Positions 39,566 through 49,693 are shown, counted from the first letter of the stretch. The stretch: 64,000 nucleotides of DNA from Ignavibacteriales bacterium (GCA_003562775.1 PWTU01000190.1:42381-106380), one strand, 5' to 3'. Notes: generated by a model from the letters alone, not told the origin. Numbers and translations: made by a program.

Positions 39566-41641
39566 TTATTTGACGAACACCATCCGTTTTGTTTTAATGA
39601 AACTACCTGCTTGAATACGGTAAAGATATACGCCGCTGCTGACAAGCTGTCCGTTATAATTGCGTCCATTCCACTCTGCAGTATAGGTACCTGCAGATAA
39701 TACTTCATTAACCAATTGTGTTACCTCGCGCCCGGCTATATCGTAAACCGTGAGTACTACGTCTGATTGTTCGGGTATTGAGAATTGAATATGCGTTGTA
39801 GGATTAAACGGATTGGGATAATTCTGGGCAAGTACAAATTCTGCCGGAATATCCGGAGTATTTTCAAATTCAATGCCGGTCAATGTTCGAAGTGATCTTT
39901 GAAGTAATGCAACCGTGTATTTTGGATTGTGAATGCCTTTGCTCTTATCGTTTCTTACAAAAAGATAATTCCAATACGCTCCTTTTTGATCGAGATCGTT
40001 GTTGTCAATTTCTCCGGGATTTACTGTCGGTTCACCCAGCGGTGGTAATTCCATAGCAAGCCAATCGAGTAATCCCTCTACTTCATCAACAAAAGGTTCT
40101 ATGATACCCGACATATTATAATCTGCACCCATAATGTCTGTAAAGCTGTTGATGCCGCCATGACATGTTATACATGATTCAACAAGGTCGTTTCGCATCC
40201 CGTCAATGTCCGCACTCATACTCCAGGAATGATCACCTATATGGTTTCGAAGATCGCCGCTTGCGGTTGTCATATGGCATCCCACACAAGTATTTTCAAT
40301 ACCCTTGTGCGCCTGGCTGCGTGGTGTTTCGGTATCAAATTCATAGCCGCCATTCCCGAGCAACATATCGGTTGCGCCGGCATAGTGTGGTCCCCAGGGC
40401 GGCCCCGGAACACGTATCGCTATATTTGGTACGGCATGTTCACCGGAGGCACGAAACTTATGACAATCTGCACAGGTAGCACCCATTCCAAGATTGATAT
40501 CTGCATAGCTAAATCCGGATGACAGGGTATCCGATTCCGCGGGACTTGTTCGCAAACCGCCGGCGTGAGGATCATGGCATGATTCGCAGCTTATGAATAC
40601 ATGATCATTTTGTGAATAGACATCTTGCCGGGTATCGGTACCACTTCCTTTCGTAAAGTTTATATACCCACGACCGTCGTGACAGCGGACGCAATCCTGT
40701 AAACTATTTGATCCATCACGATTTAAAAAACTGTTATGCCATATTGGATCGGAGTGACCGCTTCTTCTAAAAGAATGAAATTGCGCGGTTGGTCTTGAAG
40801 CATCATGACACGATTGACAGGATTCCGATGTGTATGAGACTTTTAATAAATTTCTGTTATGAAAATCTCCGGTGTGTAGACTGCCGGCTCCATGACAGCT
40901 TTCACAACCGACAGTTGCAACTTGCGCTAATTGAGGATGATTTTCTACCAGATCATCGAATGTACCGGGAGCTGGAGTTGAGGGAAATTCCCAACCTGTT
41001 TCTGCTTTAAGAGAAAAATAGCTGTCGTTTGAGAGATCGGTGTCTGCAATGCCGGTGGTTGATGTTCGTTGTCTGCCTGCGCCGAATCCCGGCACCTGTC
41101 CGTCAACCCCGCGCTGGAATAAAGTCGCATGATCGGTAGATACCCATTCCAACATAATATCGTTATGACAGGTGCCGCATTGAGGAAACAAGGGAGGAAC
41201 ATCACCGACACCACCAACTCCTTTGTACATATTTGCTGAGAATACCTGTTCGACACTATCTGTGCCTGAGTCGGTAGTTATGGTTAAACGAACAATGTAT
41301 TGTCCGATAACATCGGCTGTGAAATAATAAATTCCTTCTTCCTCAACGGCGGCTGCTATTTCGGAAGACGAGCCATCCGGTATAGAAACAAGTTCCCAGA
41401 TATATTCGTTAATTTCGCCGCCATTGATGTCCGTTGCACGAAGATATATATGCTCACCTTTTCCTACGTTCCGAAGTCCCGTTGAATGAAAGAACTCGGC
41501 AGTAAGACCGAGTTGCTCTTTTAGCAATGGAGACATCGGTACAACATCAATGCGGGCGTTCTGTGCCATAAGAAGACCGGACAATGTCAGTGTGCTTGAA
41601 AGGAAATAAACATAGAATGCGGTAACAATTCGTTTTGACAT
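39566..41641 (-). CDS. Paralogous secreted octaheme c-type cytochrome with T9SS type A sorting domain
   Basis: Eight CxxCH (CGTCH, CESCH, CQSCH, CVRCH, CESCH, CADCH, CVGCH, CITCH); same length (691 aa) and collinear with the 37128-39203 product; NYPNPFNPTTHIQFSIPEQ tail. Confidence 0.93.
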   Translation of the reverse strand: MSKRIVTAFYVYFLSSTLTLSGLLMAQNARIDVVPMSPLLKEQLGLTAEFFHSTGLRNVGKGEHIYLRATDINGGEINEYIWELVSIPDGSSSEIAAAVEEEGIYYFTADVIGQYIVRLTITTDSGTDSVEQVFSANMYKGVGGVGDVPPLFPQCGTCHNDIMLEWVSTDHATLFQRGVDGQVPGFGAGRQRTSTTGIADTDLSNDSYFSLKAETGWEFPSTPAPGTFDDLVENHPQLAQVATVGCESCHGAGSLHTGDFHNRNLLKVSYTSESCQSCHDASRPTAQFHSFRRSGHSDPIWHNSFLNRDGSNSLQDCVRCHDGRGYINFTKGSGTDTRQDVYSQNDHVFISCESCHDPHAGGLRTSPAESDTLSSGFSYADINLGMGATCADCHKFRASGEHAVPNIAIRVPGPPWGPHYAGATDMLLGNGGYEFDTETPRSQAHKGIENTCVGCHMTTASGDLRNHIGDHSWSMSADIDGMRNDLVESCITCHGGINSFTDIMGADYNMSGIIEPFVDEVEGLLDWLAMELPPLGEPTVNPGEIDNNDLDQKGAYWNYLFVRNDKSKGIHNPKYTVALLQRSLRTLTGIEFENTPDIPAEFVLAQNYPNPFNPTTHIQFSIPEQSDVVLTVYDIAGREVTQLVNEVLSAGTYTAEWNGRNYNGQLVSSGVYLYRIQAGSFIKTKRMVFVK

Positions 41642-41751
41642 AAGTCACCTCAAAGTAGATTTGGAATGATGGTAAAAAGCGATTAAATAAAATATATTAA
41701 TTTTTTATTAAATATACATACAAGTTTTCCACATTAGTATCGGTCTATTTC

Positions 41752-41780
41752 TTGACATATCATTTTCTAATTCGTATATT
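41752..41780 (+). promoter_or_regulatory. Sigma70-like promoter for the TetR exporter operon
   Basis: TTGACA (41752-41757), 17-bp spacer, TATATT (41775-41780). Confidence 0.75.
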
Positions 41781-41781
41781 G

Positions 41782-41807
41782 GAAACTATTAATACGGATT
41801 TAGTTTC
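41782..41807. promoter_or_regulatory. Candidate TetR-family operator
   Basis: Inverted repeat GAAACTA-N12-TAGTTTC overlapping expected TSS and just before the tetR ATG. Confidence 0.6.
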
Positions 41808-41809
41808 TA

Positions 41810-42454
41810 ATGTTTCATTATTCCGAAAATATGCCGGATAATACTAATAATTCAATTCGAAATCGCATTATATTGAAGTGTACGGATATATTTGCAAGCC
41901 GAGGTTTCGGAAAAATATCGATGGATGAAGTTGCTCAGTCGCTTGGTATGAGCAAAAAAACAATATATAAACATTTTTCAAGTAAAGAGGAACTTGTAAA
42001 ATCAGTCATTCTGAATTTTCAGGATACGACACTTTCCCGTATTAAGTCTGTATTACAAGACAATACCCTGGATCAACACATTCGTCTTGTGAAGGTCCTT
42101 GAAATCACGGGTCAGCAATTATCCCAAATCCAGAAACCGATTCTTGAGGATTTAAAAAAGTATTTGCCGGAGTTCTGGAAGGAAATAGAGGAAAGACGTC
42201 GATTGATTCTTAAGCAAGTATATGGAAAATTACTATTAGACGGAAAGAAGTCGGGCATCATCCGTAGGGATATAGACGTCGATTTCTTTATTCTTATGTA
42301 CATAAGTTTGGTCACTTCAATTGTTAATCCTGATGTGATGTCAAAAATATCATACAATCCGGCCCAGGTTTTTCACGCCATAGTAAAAACGTTGTTTACG
42401 GGTATCCTGACCGATGAAGCCCGTGGAAAGTATGAGAATAATTATTTTTCGTGA
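41810..42454 (+). CDS. TetR/AcrR family transcriptional regulator
   Basis: HTH FASRGFGKISMDEVAQSLGMSKKTIYKHFSSKEELVKSV. Confidence 0.93.
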   Translation: MFHYSENMPDNTNNSIRNRIILKCTDIFASRGFGKISMDEVAQSLGMSKKTIYKHFSSKEELVKSVILNFQDTTLSRIKSVLQDNTLDQHIRLVKVLEITGQQLSQIQKPILEDLKKYLPEFWKEIEERRRLILKQVYGKLLLDGKKSGIIRRDIDVDFFILMYISLVTSIVNPDVMSKISYNPAQVFHAIVKTLFTGILTDEARGKYENNYFS

Positions 42455-42471
42455 AAGGAAGGAATACTGGT

Positions 42472-43455
42472 ATGCAAAATATTAAACTTATTCTCACCAG
42501 TCCGATGTTCCCGCTTATTGTACTGTTTATTGCATGTGGAGATAATCATACAGGAGAGATTGCGGCGACCGGTACCATCGAAGCGGTACAAGTGCGTATT
42601 GCATCAAAAGTAGGAGCAAATGTAGAAGCTATTTTTGTAGATGAAGGAAGCATCATAACGGAAGGCGACACGATCGTTATTCTTGATCATTCTACTTTCA
42701 ACGTACAATTACGACAGGCAAAAGCCGGTGTTGATCTCGCACAGGCGCAACTCGATTTGTTTTTGAAAGGCGCACGCGATGAGGATATTCGCTCGGCAGA
42801 GGAAGGGCTGCGGCAAGCGGAAGCAAATCTACGGATAGCACGTGAAGACCTTCGACGCGCCCGGAATCTATATGAATCCAAAAGCGTACCTCGGAAACAG
42901 TTAGACGATGCGGAAGCACGATTTACAGTCGCATCGGCGCAGTATAATTCCGCACAACAAAATCTTGAAAAGCTCCGGGAGTTTTTCCGCCCGGAAGAGA
43001 TCCGTGCTCAGCAGTCGCAATTAGAGCATGCAATAGCATCGGTAGATTTGGTTTCAAAAAATATTACAGACAGCTATATACTCTCCCCGGTCAGCGGCGT
43101 CGTTACAAATAAATTGGTGGAACGCGGCGAACTCGTACGACAAGGATCGCCAGTAGCAGTAATTTCAAAACTCGATACCGTTCGGTTAACGATTTATTTG
43201 ACGGTAGTCGAGGTCGGACGAATCCGGTTGGGGCAGGAAGTCGATGTGTCAATTGATGCATATCCCGATAAAATATTTACGGGACAAATAACGTATATTT
43301 CACCGTCGGCGGAGTTTACTCCCCGTAATATTCAGACGAAGGAAGAGCGGGTAAAGCAGGTATTTGGGGTCCGGGTAGAGATACCGAATCCTGACGGAGT
43401 GTTGAAACCCGGGCTGCCGGCAGATGCGGTGATAAGAACGAATGGCGAATTATAA
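42472..43455 (+). CDS. HlyD/YbhG-like periplasmic adaptor (membrane fusion) lipoprotein
   Basis: Lipobox-like LFIAC; GTIEAVQVRIASKVGANVEAIFVDEG, coiled coil, SPVSGVVTNKLVERGELV; ATG 42472 follows AAGGAAGGA. Confidence 0.9.
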   Translation: MQNIKLILTSPMFPLIVLFIACGDNHTGEIAATGTIEAVQVRIASKVGANVEAIFVDEGSIITEGDTIVILDHSTFNVQLRQAKAGVDLAQAQLDLFLKGARDEDIRSAEEGLRQAEANLRIAREDLRRARNLYESKSVPRKQLDDAEARFTVASAQYNSAQQNLEKLREFFRPEEIRAQQSQLEHAIASVDLVSKNITDSYILSPVSGVVTNKLVERGELVRQGSPVAVISKLDTVRLTIYLTVVEVGRIRLGQEVDVSIDAYPDKIFTGQITYISPSAEFTPRNIQTKEERVKQVFGVRVEIPNPDGVLKPGLPADAVIRTNGEL

Positions 43456-43465
43456 ATCAAAATAA

Positions 43466-44410
43466 ATGTCAGCAACTGCGATTACGATACATAACCTGTC
43501 GAAGAAATTCGGCAACGTGACTGCTGTCGATAAGCTCGATTTATCGATAAAGCGGGGAGAGTTGTTTGCATTGGTAGGTCCCGACGGCGCCGGTAAAACG
43601 ACGACCATTCGGATATTATGCGGTATAATTCCGCCCGACGAAGGTACTATCTCTGTACTCGGGTTCGATCTTCAAAAAGATAAAAAAGAGATCGTCAATA
43701 GGATTGGCTATTTCTCACAACGTTTCAGTTTGTACGGTGATTTAACGATTGACGAGAACATTGAGTTTTTTGCCGGGATACATAATGTGCGGGATTATCA
43801 CAAACGGCGTGATGAGTTGCTTGAATATATGCGATTGTCTCAGTTCCGGTCCCGTTATGCCGAACAACTGTCGGGAGGGATGAAACAGAAACTTGCTCTT
43901 GCATGTACGCTTATACATGAGCCGGAGATCATTTTTTTAGATGAACCGACAACCGGTGTAGATCCGGTATCACGAAGAGATTTCCGGGAAATATTAGCAG
44001 GTCTCTTAAAGAGTGGAATTACCATTGTCATGACGACTCCGTATCTCGACGAAGCCGAACGATGCCATCGCGTCGGATTAATGAACAACGGTGTTGTTAT
44101 GATTGCGGATTCTCCGGTGAATGTCAAAAATATGATGGATGGCGTCATAGTAGAAATACTGTGCGATGAGATATATAACGCCGCTAAAATACTCAAAGAA
44201 CTGGAATCAGTACGCGAAGTACAAACATTCGGCGATCGCATAAATATCGTTCTGGAAGATTACGATACCGTCTATCCTGTTGTCGATCGCACCTTAGAAG
44301 CGAACAACATAACGGTATATTCATCCCGTGTTATATCACCGTCGCTTGAGAATGTTTTTATTTCTCTTATGCAAAGTGATGCACCGCAACTCTCTGTGTC
44401 GATACGTTAA
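43466..44410 (+). CDS. ABC transporter ATP-binding protein (YbhF N-half-like)
   Basis: GPDGAGKTTTIR, LSGGMKQKLALACTL, IIFLDEPTTGVD. Confidence 0.95.
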   Translation: MSATAITIHNLSKKFGNVTAVDKLDLSIKRGELFALVGPDGAGKTTTIRILCGIIPPDEGTISVLGFDLQKDKKEIVNRIGYFSQRFSLYGDLTIDENIEFFAGIHNVRDYHKRRDELLEYMRLSQFRSRYAEQLSGGMKQKLALACTLIHEPEIIFLDEPTTGVDPVSRRDFREILAGLLKSGITIVMTTPYLDEAERCHRVGLMNNGVVMIADSPVNVKNMMDGVIVEILCDEIYNAAKILKELESVREVQTFGDRINIVLEDYDTVYPVVDRTLEANNITVYSSRVISPSLENVFISLMQSDAPQLSVSIR

Positions 44411-44425
44411 TGTATTGGAGATTTT

Positions 44426-45166
44426 GTGATTCAAAACGATCATGCAATAACCGTAGAAAACCTGACAAAGAAATTCGGCGACTTTACCGCCGTCGATAAA
44501 GTCAGCTTCAGGGTAAAGGAAGGAGAGATATTCGGATTTCTCGGCGCGAACGGAGCGGGTAAGACAACGGTCATTCGAATGCTGTGCGGGTTGCTTACCT
44601 CCACCTCAGGTAATGCCAACGTTGCAGGTTACGATATAAATACTCAATCGGAGCAGGTAAAGCGAAACATCGGTTATATGTCGCAAAAGTTTTCGCTTTA
44701 CAACGACTTAACCGTTATGGAAAACTTGCTTTTTTTCGGCGGGGTATATGGGATTACAAGTAAGATATTACAAGATCGAATATCCTGGGCAATTGATATG
44801 GCTGGATTGCAGGATCGTACCTCGCTGTTGACCGGGTCATTACCGGTAGGATGGAAACAGCGGCTCGCGCTGGGGTGCGCACTCTTACATCGTCCGAAGA
44901 TTGTTTTTCTTGACGAACCGACCGGCGGTGTCGATCCGATTTCACGACGGCGATTCTGGGAGCTGATCCATACCCTCACCAATGAAGGTACGACCGTTTT
45001 TGTTACAACACATTATCTCGATGAAGCGGAATACTGTAACACGATAGTGCTTCTTCACGCCGGTAAATTAGTTGCAGAAGGGAGTCCGCAGAAATTGAAG
45101 ACCGGGTATAACGTTCAGTCGCTTGAAGATGTGTTTATTCATCTCGTCAACCGGGAGTCGGATTAA
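44426..45166 (+). CDS. ABC transporter ATP-binding protein (YbhF C-half-like)
   Basis: GANGAGKTTVIR, LPVGWKQRLALGCALLH, IVFLDEPTGGVD. Confidence 0.95.
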   Translation: MIQNDHAITVENLTKKFGDFTAVDKVSFRVKEGEIFGFLGANGAGKTTVIRMLCGLLTSTSGNANVAGYDINTQSEQVKRNIGYMSQKFSLYNDLTVMENLLFFGGVYGITSKILQDRISWAIDMAGLQDRTSLLTGSLPVGWKQRLALGCALLHRPKIVFLDEPTGGVDPISRRRFWELIHTLTNEGTTVFVTTHYLDEAEYCNTIVLLHAGKLVAEGSPQKLKTGYNVQSLEDVFIHLVNRESD

Positions 45167-46305
45167 TGTTCAACCGGATCATTGCAATAACGCGTAAGGA
45201 ATTCAGACAGATCGGACGCGATAGAAGATCTCTCGGGATACTGATTTTCATCCCCGCATTTATGCTTTTGATGTTCGGGTATGCGGTGAACTTCGATGTC
45301 CGCGATATTTCGCTTGCCGTCTATGATGAAGATGAAAGTACCCTGAGCAGGGAATTTATCGATGCATTTGTTCATTCCGGTTATTTCGATCTGAGATATC
45401 ACCTCGATTCACCGGGGGAAATCGACCGGCTTCTCGATCGTGGTATAGTTCGGATTGCGATAGTGATCCCGCCGGATTTTTCGGAACGAATTCATACCGG
45501 TCGCGATGTACACGTTCAGGTCCTCATCGACGGTGCGAATGCAAGTGCTGCTGCCACGGTGGTGGGTTATGTGAGTACTATTTTTCAGAATTTTTCGATG
45601 GAATTGATGGCTGCTGAGTTTCTTACCGCAACAGGTGCGGCTATTGTTCATCCAATAGATTATCATCCGCGTGTATGGTATAATCCCGAGTTGCGAAGTC
45701 CCGTATTTCTTATACCCGGTTTAATTGCGTTTATTTTGATGGTAACATCGGCCGTCTCGACGTCATTATCGATCGTACGCGAAAAAGAACTCGGCACGAT
45801 GGAACAGATAGCCGTTTCGTCAATTCATCCGGTGGAATTGATACTTGGAAAAATTCTGCCGTTTGTGGTTACATCGATTATCTCGACGGTATTTATATTA
45901 ATCGGCGGTTATGTATTATTCGGCGTCGGCGTTGCCGGTAGTTTTCTTTTATTAAGTATTTTAATCTTACTGTTTCTATTCGTTGCGCTTGGATGGGGAT
46001 TGATGATTTCGACGACGTCGGATACGCAACAGGTTGCATTTATGAAAGCGTTAACAACGACGATGCTGCCGACGTTTATATTGTCTGGTTTTGTTTTTCC
46101 GATTCACAATATGCCGGTTGCAATTCAGGTGATTACGTATGCAGTACCTGCCAGATATTTTCTCGACGCACTTCGGGCGATTATGGTAAAGGGAGTAGGA
46201 TTGACATTTTTCTGGGAGCAGATTATTGCATTAAGTATTTTCGGATTTATCCTGGTCATCGCGAGCACAATCCGTATGAATAGACGGGGATATGTAACCA
46301 TATGA
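45166..46305 (+). CDS. ABC-2 type transporter permease (YbhS/YbhR-like)
   Basis: RKEFRQIGRDRRSLGILIFIPAFMLLMFGYAVNFDV; TM helices, SGFVFPIHNMP. Confidence 0.93.
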   Translation: MFNRIIAITRKEFRQIGRDRRSLGILIFIPAFMLLMFGYAVNFDVRDISLAVYDEDESTLSREFIDAFVHSGYFDLRYHLDSPGEIDRLLDRGIVRIAIVIPPDFSERIHTGRDVHVQVLIDGANASAAATVVGYVSTIFQNFSMELMAAEFLTATGAAIVHPIDYHPRVWYNPELRSPVFLIPGLIAFILMVTSAVSTSLSIVREKELGTMEQIAVSSIHPVELILGKILPFVVTSIISTVFILIGGYVLFGVGVAGSFLLLSILILLFLFVALGWGLMISTTSDTQQVAFMKALTTTMLPTFILSGFVFPIHNMPVAIQVITYAVPARYFLDALRAIMVKGVGLTFFWEQIIALSIFGFILVIASTIRMNRRGYVTI

Positions 46306-47429
46306 GAGTCATCATTCATTTGCTGAAGAAAGAATTTGCACAATTCAAGCGCGATAAAAGTATGATCGCAATTGTGTTGCTCGCTCCGATGATACAACTG
46401 ATCATTTTAGGATACGCAGCAAATATGGATGTACTAAATATTCCTATGGTCGTTCTCGATATGGACAATAGCGTAGAGAGCAGACAATTGATTGGCAGCT
46501 TTTCCAATTCCGGATATTATTCTATTGTAGAATACGCGGAATCTATGAACGATATCGATAGGTACCTCGACCGCGGAGTCGCCGGCGTAGCGCTTGTGAT
46601 ACCCCGGAATTTCGCCGGGGATCTGCTTGGCGAAAAATACCCGCAACTACAGCTTATAGTAGACGGTACGGAAACAAATACCGCAACTACCGGTATGAAT
46701 TTTGCCTCGATGATTATTTCCCGTTATTCACAAAACATTGTTATCGATCGACTTGAGCGGTCGTCGATGATTACAACGCCGCCGAAGGTAATACCCGGGA
46801 TTCGCATCTGGTACAATCCGGATCTCGCAAGCCGCAATTTTATGATTCCCGGAATTGTCGGAATGCTGTTGATGGTAATTACGATCAATCTCACGTCGCT
46901 TTCGATTGTTAAAGAGAAAGAGATTGGTACATATGAACAACTGGTAGTAACTCCGATAACTGGGTATCAGTTGCTGGCCGGCAAAACAATTCCGTTTATG
47001 ATTATCGGTATGGCAGACGTTATGCTTGTTGTCTCTGTTGCGTTTTTACTATTCGGGATTCCGGTTAAAGGCAGTATTGTACTCTTGTTTGTTTTGAGCT
47101 TGATATTTTTGTTGACGACAATGGGACTCGGTTTGTTTGTTTCCACAATTTCACGAACGCAGCAACAGGCAATGATGACTTCGGTATTTTTCGTGATGCT
47201 GCCGATGATCTTTTTATCCGGATTTGTTTTTCCGATCGAGAATATGCCGGCAATATTTCAGAAAATTTCATATCTTTTGCCCTTGCGATATTTCTTCGAG
47301 ATAGTGCGGGGAATATTTCTCAAAGGAACCGGCATTGCCGAATTATGGGCTCAGGCGTTGTTGCTCTCAATTTTCGGCGTTGCGATCTTCATATTGAGTG
47401 CCCTTCGATTTCGAAAGAAAATCGGTTAA
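46302..47429 (+). CDS. ABC-2 type transporter permease (YbhR-like)
   Basis: KKEFAQFKRDKSMIAIVLLAPMIQLIILGYAANMDV; SGFVFPIENMP; overlaps preceding gene by 4 bp. Confidence 0.93.
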   Translation: MRVIIHLLKKEFAQFKRDKSMIAIVLLAPMIQLIILGYAANMDVLNIPMVVLDMDNSVESRQLIGSFSNSGYYSIVEYAESMNDIDRYLDRGVAGVALVIPRNFAGDLLGEKYPQLQLIVDGTETNTATTGMNFASMIISRYSQNIVIDRLERSSMITTPPKVIPGIRIWYNPDLASRNFMIPGIVGMLLMVITINLTSLSIVKEKEIGTYEQLVVTPITGYQLLAGKTIPFMIIGMADVMLVVSVAFLLFGIPVKGSIVLLFVLSLIFLLTTMGLGLFVSTISRTQQQAMMTSVFFVMLPMIFLSGFVFPIENMPAIFQKISYLLPLRYFFEIVRGIFLKGTGIAELWAQALLLSIFGVAIFILSALRFRKKIG

Positions 47430-47453
47430 ATTAATGGAGTTTGTTAGTTCAGT

Positions 47454-47489
47454 GGCTTGTTTGAGCAAATTGGCTCGTTTGAGCAAATA
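47454..47489. repeat. Two tandem 18-bp units GGCT(T/C)GTTTGAGCAAAT(T/A)
   Basis: 16 of 18 positions identical, upstream of the small two-gene module. Confidence 0.8.
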
Positions 47490-47567
47490 GTCTGCCTGTT
47501 GAAATTTCTTGATAATTATTATAAATTTAATATAGATATGTAAATATAAAATAGGTGACAATCTTTT

Positions 47568-47837
47568 ATGGAAATGTATGAATTAGTAATCGAAATGAAA
47601 TTACTTGAACGGCGTTTAATGTTGTACGAGGAAAAATATGGCGTTTTAAGCGATGATTTTTATAACGCATTAATGACCGGAAAACTTGAACGCTATGATG
47701 AGTATGATGAAACGAGAAACGATTTCAGCCGTTGGAAGGGTTTATATGAAACTTGGAAAAGGCGTAAACAAGAATATGATGCGCAAATAAAGGAAAAAGA
47801 TATATCCGGTTCACTTCGTATTAATCCTGCCTATTAA
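47568..47837 (+). CDS. Candidate antitoxin partner of TumE-like toxin
   Basis: 89-aa acidic protein, [31 protein letters not shown]...WKGLYE; stop overlaps next start (TAATG). Confidence 0.55.
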   Translation: MEMYELVIEMKLLERRLMLYEEKYGVLSDDFYNALMTGKLERYDEYDETRNDFSRWKGLYETWKRRKQEYDAQIKEKDISGSLRINPAY

Positions 47838-48256
47838 TGGAGACTAACCCGCTAGGATCATTATCAGAATATAGTCGATATATTGTAGAAGTATTGAATA
47901 GATCTTCTGTTAAATATTCAACCGTGAAGACCTGGTCGACCAGCCCCTATACGGGCATAGCAGAGGGTGAAGTATATTTTGTCAACGATATTCGTTTACG
48001 ATTAAGAGAAGAACTCGACTTCAATGACAATTTAATTACAGCGTACGGTTATGAAATTTATCAAAAAGGGAAAAAACTCTATTGGTATGATGACTTTCCA
48101 CATCCACATGACCCCAATTTGGCTTCAACATTTCCCCATCACAAACACGTCGAACCCAACATCAAAAATAATCGAGCTCCGGCGCCAGGAATTAGTTTTA
48201 AAAAGCCAAATATACAACAAATTATTGAAGAAATAGAAAAATTTATTGAAAGATAA
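47837..48256 (+). CDS. TumE-family (DUF6516-like) toxin
   Basis: [57 protein letters not shown] matches remembered family pattern. Confidence 0.7.
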   Translation: METNPLGSLSEYSRYIVEVLNRSSVKYSTVKTWSTSPYTGIAEGEVYFVNDIRLRLREELDFNDNLITAYGYEIYQKGKKLYWYDDFPHPHDPNLASTFPHHKHVEPNIKNNRAPAPGISFKKPNIQQIIEEIEKFIER

Positions 48257-48547
48257 GCGGATGACTTTAGCTTATGAAGACTTCAAAAGCCCTGAAACAA
48301 TTAAACGGTAAAATATTTTCATCAATGGATGGAACATACCTGAATATTTTAATATATTCTGTTCATTTCGTATTAATCATATCTACCCGGCATTCGATGC
48401 TATAATTCTTATTCGTGGGAGTTCCATTTTCGTGGGAGAACTCCCCATGTAGAATTCCCCACCAAACCTTGCCACATTACTACTCTTTTCTTACATTAGA
48501 ATAAACCAACATAAGAAAATTTCTATTCAATTAAGACGGGGTTTACA

Positions 48548-49693
48548 ATGACGCCTTTACACCAAATTGCACAACTCGGACAAAGCATCTGGATGGATAA
48601 TATCAGCCGCGGTATGATAAAACGTGGCGAATTGCGAAAAATGGTCGATCAGGGACTGCTCGGTGTTACTTCCAATCCGACCATTTTTGAAAAAGCAATC
48701 AGCGGCAGCGATGATTACGACGATCAGATCCGTGAACTCGTTGAAAAAAACCCGGATATCGATGCCGGTGAAATTATTCAGGAATTAATGATAGAAGATA
48801 TCCGTATGGCGTGCGATATCCTGAAGCCGGTTTATGAAAAAACCGGGGGTGCAGATGGATTTGTAAGCATTGAAGTTACCCCGCGAAAAGCACACGATAC
48901 AGAAGCAACTATAGAGGAAGTACGGTATGTGTGGGATAGAATAAATCGCCCGAATCTGATGGTAAAAATACCGACAACCGATGAAGGCCTACCCGCGATC
49001 GAGCAAATGATCTATGAAGGTAAAAATATCAACGTTACATTGATATTTGCCGTTGAGCGATACAAGCAGGTTGCAGATGCCTATATTTCCGGTATTGAAA
49101 AGAGGGTACATGAAGGTAAACCGGTTGATCATGTCTCATCCGTTGCGAGTGTGTTTGTCAGTCGAATTGATACACTCGTCGACACATTGCTTGACCAAAA
49201 AATAAAGGAAGTCCCCGAAGACCTTGAAAAAGAGCAATATAAAAATTTAATGGGCATTGCAGCAGTGGCAAATACCAAACTGGTTTATCAGGCATATAAA
49301 GAAAAGTTCACCGGACAACGATTCGTTCGTCTGACTGAAAAAAAAGCGAAGGTACAACGCCCGCTCTGGGGGAGTACAAGTGCGAAAAATCCCGATTATG
49401 ATGATCTTAAATACGTCGCATCGTTGATCGGTCCGGATACCGTAAATACCGTGCCGCCGAATACCTATGAAGCGATTCTTGAAAAAGCCAGACCTGACAA
49501 AACAATCGAGAAAAACGTCGAAACTGCGCGTGAACAAATCGAGGAACTTAAAAAAGCAGGCATCGATACGGATTGGGTGATGAAAAAGCTTGAAGATGAC
49601 GGGGTTGCGGCGTTTGAGAAATCGTTTGATGGGTTGTACAAAAAGCTTAAGGATAAGAAGAAAGAATTTACCGCCTCATCGGTTAATTCATAG
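48548..49693 (+). CDS. tal: Transaldolase
   Basis: LGVTSNPTIFEKAI, NLMVKIPTTDEGLPAIE, NINVTLIFAVERY, RPLWGSTSAKNP. Confidence 0.95.
   Translation: MTPLHQIAQLGQSIWMDNISRGMIKRGELRKMVDQGLLGVTSNPTIFEKAISGSDDYDDQIRELVEKNPDIDAGEIIQELMIEDIRMACDILKPVYEKTGGADGFVSIEVTPRKAHDTEATIEEVRYVWDRINRPNLMVKIPTTDEGLPAIEQMIYEGKNINVTLIFAVERYKQVADAYISGIEKRVHEGKPVDHVSSVASVFVSRIDTLVDTLLDQKIKEVPEDLEKEQYKNLMGIAAVANTKLVYQAYKEKFTGQRFVRLTEKKAKVQRPLWGSTSAKNPDYDDLKYVASLIGPDTVNTVPPNTYEAILEKARPDKTIEKNVETAREQIEELKKAGIDTDWVMKKLEDDGVAAFEKSFDGLYKKLKDKKKEFTASSVNS

Noticed and set aside
48417-48445. GGGAGTTC...GAACTCCC hairpin with duplicated TTCGTGGGAG
   Set aside because: Real inverted repeat, but short, without a T-run or clear gene context; not enough to call a terminator or element.
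47430-48547. Possible genomic island around the TA pair
   Set aside because: Only two small genes and short repeats; no integrase, transposase or tRNA junction, so a mobile element is not supported.
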